Source of the DNA: Chloroflexota bacterium
Lineage (GTDB): Bacteria > Chloroflexota > Limnocylindria > P2-11E
Assembly: GCA_005883775.1 (NCBI GenBank)
Contig: VBEU01000085.1
Span: 1 to 15,810, forward strand
Reading direction: 5' to 3'
DNA: 15,810 nucleotides
Shown: positions 13,416-15,810 of the stretch, piece after piece
Layout: each line of letters starts with the position of its first letter
Numbering within the stretch: the stretch's first letter is position 1
Translations under genes and position numbers: made by a program
The notes under the pieces: generated by a model
Database searches by the model: none
What the model saw: only the letters and a program-made list of their open reading frames with translations
Told to the model about the DNA's origin: nothing

Positions 13416-13602
13416 GTCACACGGCAGCGCTTCGCGGCGGGGTTTTCCCCATCGCGACAGTCCGTCTCCTTCCGGAAAGCGGACCAGCCCGAGATCCCGA
13501 GACGGACCTCTGACTTCGGCGGTCACACCGTTCGCGCCGCATCTGGCGGAAGCTCGTTCCTCCGCGGCGCTACTGCTTGCGACCGCACCTCTGGCCGGCA
13601 AC
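13416..13602 (-). promoter_or_regulatory. Lysine riboswitch (L-box) aptamer
   Basis: Read on the minus strand, the conserved L-box blocks occur in order: AGAGGTGC (13592-13585), AAGCAGTA (13578-13571), GCCGAAG (13520-13514), GGGCTGG (13490-13484) and GGACTGTC (13463-13456). Helices: P1 13602-13591 with 13427-13416 (10 pairs, one bulge on each strand). P2 13570-13564 with 13540-13534 (7 perfect pairs), capped by GGAGG/CTTCC. P3 13514-13504 with 13497-13487. P4 13483-13480 with 13464-13461, plus an inner stem. P5 13456-13447 with 13442-13433, loop AAAA. This is the five-helix junction of the family. It would bind lysine in the nascent RNA and promote termination before hcs. The extreme ends of P1 are the least certain part. 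Confidence 0.9.
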
Positions 13603-13624
13603 GCGTATGAAGTTGTTGCGAACG

Positions 13625-13654
13625 AGTTTAGGTCGGGGCTTCGAGGGCTGTAAA
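13625..13654 (-). promoter_or_regulatory. Candidate sigma-70 promoter of the lysine operon
   Basis: TTTACA at 13654-13649 matches the -35 consensus in 5 of 6 positions. TAAACT at 13630-13625 matches the -10 consensus in 4 of 6, with an 18-base spacer. Transcription would begin near 13618, about 15 bases before riboswitch helix P1, as expected for a riboswitch leader. The gap 13322-13697 is thus filled by this promoter, the L-box, its terminator and the second hairpin. Confidence 0.6.
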
Positions 13655-13697
13655 GCCGCGTTCGCCTTCGCTAGGCTCGCAGGCGCTGCGAGGTGCG

Positions 13698-14279
13698 GTG
13701 ACCGACATCCTGATTGCGGACGACCAGCGGTTCATACGCGACATGGTCCGGATAACCCTGTCCACACAGGGCTGGACCATCGCCGAGGCGGCGACGCCGG
13801 ACCAGACGGTCGATCTTGCCCACCGCGACCCGCCGCGGGCGGTGCTGCTCGATGTGAATTTCGATGAGGACAACGGGCCGACCGGATTCGATGTCTGCAA
13901 GCTCCTCAAGGAAGATCCGGCCACGAAGGCGATCCCGGTGGTGATGCTGACCGCGCGCGACAGCTCGGCGGATCGGAAGGCCGGCCTCGCCGCTGGAGCG
14001 TCGCATTACCTCGTCAAGCCGTTCGGCCCGATCGACCTCATCAACACGCTCCGCGGCATCCTCGGCGAGCCGCCGGCCGTGCAGACCCTCGGCCAATACC
14101 TCATCGACGAGGGCATCGTCACGCACGAGCAGCTGGCCGAAGCGCTCGAGCGACAGCGTTTCTACGAGGCCCGCGGACACCCGCGCCGGCTGGGCGAGGT
14201 GCTCGCGATCATGCGAGCGATCAGCCCGGAGGAGCTGGAGAAGGCGCTCGACCGGCAAAAGAAGGACGCGAAGTCCTAG
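13698..14279 (+). CDS. Response regulator with REC domain and MshEN-like C-terminus
   Basis: A protein of 193 residues. Residues 1-122 form a receiver domain with acidic D8 and D9, phospho-acceptor D52 (LLDVNF), T85 (MLTAR) and K107 (LVKPFG). The C-terminus is neither a DNA-binding nor an enzyme domain. It holds two copies of the pattern LG-x2-L-x3-G-x6-L-x3-L-x2-Q, at 131-153 (exact) and 165-187 (Gly replaced by Arg). This is the signature of MshEN domains, known from type II secretion and pilus ATPases to bind cyclic di-GMP. In known sites an Arg or Lys precedes LG; the first copy has Thr and the second has Arg. So it is a candidate link between phosphorylation and c-di-GMP. The start is GTG with GAGG 4 bases upstream. 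No partner kinase is in the window. Confidence 0.85.
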   Translation: MTDILIADDQRFIRDMVRITLSTQGWTIAEAATPDQTVDLAHRDPPRAVLLDVNFDEDNGPTGFDVCKLLKEDPATKAIPVVMLTARDSSADRKAGLAAGASHYLVKPFGPIDLINTLRGILGEPPAVQTLGQYLIDEGIVTHEQLAEALERQRFYEARGHPRRLGEVLAIMRAISPEELEKALDRQKKDAKS

Positions 14280-14307
14280 GCTTCGACGGAATGAGTCGCA
14301 CCTAGCC

Positions 14308-15348
14308 TTGCGGATCGGGGTTCTCACCGGCGGCGGCGACGCCCCCGGGCTCAACGCGGCGATCCGCGCGGTCGTTCTGCGCGCGACCGCGCTCGGTCAC
14401 GAGGTCCTCGGCATCACGGATGGCTGGGCCGGTCTCTTGGGCGAGGGCGAGCCGCGCGTCCTCGGGGTGAGGGACGCGAACCGGATCCTGAGCGACGGCG
14501 GGACGATCCTCGGCACCTCCCGCACCGATCCCCGCAAGGACGACGCGTCGCGTCGCGCCGTGCTCGAGAGCATCCGACGCTGGCGCATCGACGCGCTCGT
14601 CGCCATCGGCGGGAACGACACGCTCGGCGTGGCGCAGTGGCTTCACGAGCAGCGCATCCGGGTGATCGGCGTCCCGAAGACCGTTGACAACGATCTTGCC
14701 GAAACCGACTACTGCATTGGGTTCGACACGGCGGTCACCGTCGTCGCCGACGCACTCGACCGTCTCCGCACGACGGCGAGCGCGCATCACCGCGTTGTGG
14801 TCGTCGAGGCGATGGGTCGCGATACCGGCTGGGTCGCGGCCTACGGCGGGCTTGCCGGCGGCGCCGATCTCATCATCGTTCCGGAGATCCAAATCACGAG
14901 CGAGCAGGTCGTGCGGACGATGAAGCGACATCGCGCGATCGGCGACCCCGACATCCTGGTGGTCGTCTCCGAGGCCGCGGTGATCGACGGCCTCGAGGCG
15001 GAGACGGCCGTGGATCGCGACGCTTTCGGCCACGTGCGCCTGGACCAGCGCGCCATCGGCGCCGTTCTCGCACGGCACATCGAACAGCGCACCGGGATCG
15101 AAGCCCGTCAGGTCGTGCTCGGACACCTGCAGCGCGGCGGCTCACCCACCGCGGTCGATCGCCTTCGCGCCACACGGTTCGGAAATGCGGCGGCCGACCT
15201 CGTCGACGCGGGCCGTTCCGGTGTCCTGCCGGTGTTGCGCGGCGGCCGCATCGAGGTCGCCACGATGACCGACGCGGTGCGCGAGGTGCGCCGGCTCTCG
15301 GACGACATCATCGAGCTCGTCCGCCGGTTCGCGGGAGTCGTCGACTAG
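14308..15348 (+). CDS. pfkA: 6-phosphofructokinase, probably pyrophosphate-dependent
   Basis: A group III-like phosphofructokinase of 346 residues. It phosphorylates fructose 6-phosphate in glycolysis; PPi-dependent forms work in both directions. It opens with RIGVLTGGGDAPGLNAAIR. PKTVDND at 123-129 supplies the catalytic base D127, and EAMGRDTGW the sugar-binding arginine. Two positions that separate donors point to pyrophosphate: position 104 is Asp (GGNDT, 101-105), where ATP enzymes have Gly, and 124 is Lys, where ATP enzymes usually have Gly. Residue 103 is Asn, where Asp or Glu is usual. It starts at TTG 14308, directly before the family N-terminus, with no clear Shine-Dalgarno. It begins 28 bases after the response regulator, and the following gene starts 2 bases after its stop. 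Confidence 0.92.
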   Translation: MRIGVLTGGGDAPGLNAAIRAVVLRATALGHEVLGITDGWAGLLGEGEPRVLGVRDANRILSDGGTILGTSRTDPRKDDASRRAVLESIRRWRIDALVAIGGNDTLGVAQWLHEQRIRVIGVPKTVDNDLAETDYCIGFDTAVTVVADALDRLRTTASAHHRVVVVEAMGRDTGWVAAYGGLAGGADLIIVPEIQITSEQVVRTMKRHRAIGDPDILVVVSEAAVIDGLEAETAVDRDAFGHVRLDQRAIGAVLARHIEQRTGIEARQVVLGHLQRGGSPTAVDRLRATRFGNAAADLVDAGRSGVLPVLRGGRIEVATMTDAVREVRRLSDDIIELVRRFAGVVD

Positions 15349-15350
15349 CG

Positions 15351-15810
15351 ATGGCGGCGCGCGCGGCGGGGTATCCCGACCGTCTCGTCGCGACACCTTG
15401 GATCGCGCTTCTCGGCTTCCTCGCCCTGACGCAGACCGCTCATCTCCTCGAGCACATTGCCCAGATGATCCAGATCCACGTGCTGCATCTTTCGGGTGAC
15501 GCGGCTCAGGGGATCGTGGGCCAGCTCAACATCGAGTGGGTCCACTTCGGATGGAACGCGCTCGTGCTCGTGACGCTGCTCGCGCTCCTGCCGCGTTTCC
15601 CGACGAACCCCTGGCTCATCGCGGTCACGCCGCTCGCGGGATGGCACTTCATCGAGCATTCGGTGATCATCGCGAGGTACCTCGAGACCGGCTTTCCGGG
15701 CGGCCCTGGCCTGCTGTCGTCAGGCGGACTCCTCTTCGGTGGTCTGCCGATCCCGCGGCCCGACCTGCACTTCCTCTACAACCTCGTCGAGACGGTGCCG
15801 CTCCTCGTCG
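15351..15810 (+). CDS. Histidine-rich membrane protein, 3' end missing
   Basis: The frame starts at ATG 15351, 2 bases after the pfkA stop, and stays open to the window end (153 residues seen). At least three hydrophobic helices are visible, near residues 16-40, 64-82 and 88-110. Histidines cluster in and near them: HLLEH at 31-35, H43, H46, H65, then HFIEH in the third helix. Such pairs of H-x3-H inside the membrane can bind metal or heme, but I recognise no family and the C-terminus is missing. Tight spacing suggests an operon with pfkA. Confidence 0.7.
   Translation, partial: MAARAAGYPDRLVATPWIALLGFLALTQTAHLLEHIAQMIQIHVLHLSGDAAQGIVGQLNIEWVHFGWNALVLVTLLALLPRFPTNPWLIAVTPLAGWHFIEHSVIIARYLETGFPGGPGLLSSGGLLFGGLPIPRPDLHFLYNLVETVPLLV

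Noticed and set aside
1..15810. Mobile elements, CRISPR arrays, phage genes or defence systems
   Set aside because: No repeat-spacer array, transposase, integrase or known defence motif was seen; gene content is housekeeping and metabolic.

Overview
The window is GC-rich (roughly two thirds G+C), densely coded on both strands, uses many GTG and TTG starts, and carries no phage, transposon or CRISPR material. A two-subunit pyruvate:ferredoxin oxidoreductase, a probable F420-type (DDN-family) enzyme, an LppX/LprG-like lipoprotein, a zinc-binding form of S18 and lysine synthesis through homocitrate together suggest a Chloroflexota-like or related deep-branching bacterium. This assignment is an inference; the window holds no rRNA or other decisive marker.

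Layout. 1-1915: 3' end of porA and complete porB, closed by a strong terminator hairpin. 2166-4124: LppX/LprG-like lipoprotein, a small secreted protein, a terminator and a six-helix membrane protein. 4121-5285 (minus): rpsF-ssb-rpsR operon, with an SSB that lacks about 29 residues of its OB fold. 5420-6833: zinc-ribbon/cupin fusion and a DinB-like protein whose end runs antisense into tRNA-Leu(UAA). 6913-7287 (minus): MmcQ/YjbR-like protein. 7326-9257: FAD/NAD(P) oxidoreductase, apparently starting at CTG, plus an alpha/beta hydrolase. 9311-9874: small membrane protein and DDN-like oxidoreductase. 9876-13321 (minus): homocitrate synthase, homoaconitase large and small subunits and a GyrI-like protein. 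13322-13697: regulatory leader. 13698-15810: REC-MshEN-like response regulator, phosphofructokinase and a truncated histidine-rich membrane protein.

The most interesting element is the leader of the minus-strand lysine operon. Its sequence and folding match the lysine riboswitch (L-box): conserved core blocks, five helices P1-P5, a candidate promoter upstream, and mutually exclusive antiterminator and terminator helices downstream. It precedes homocitrate synthase, the first enzyme of the alpha-aminoadipate (AAA) route. L-box RNAs are known to me mainly from diaminopimelate-pathway and lysine-transport genes. Here lysine would switch off the first committed step of the other lysine pathway. 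The operon is tightly packed (8-, 3- and 4-base overlaps), so one RNA switch would control all four genes.
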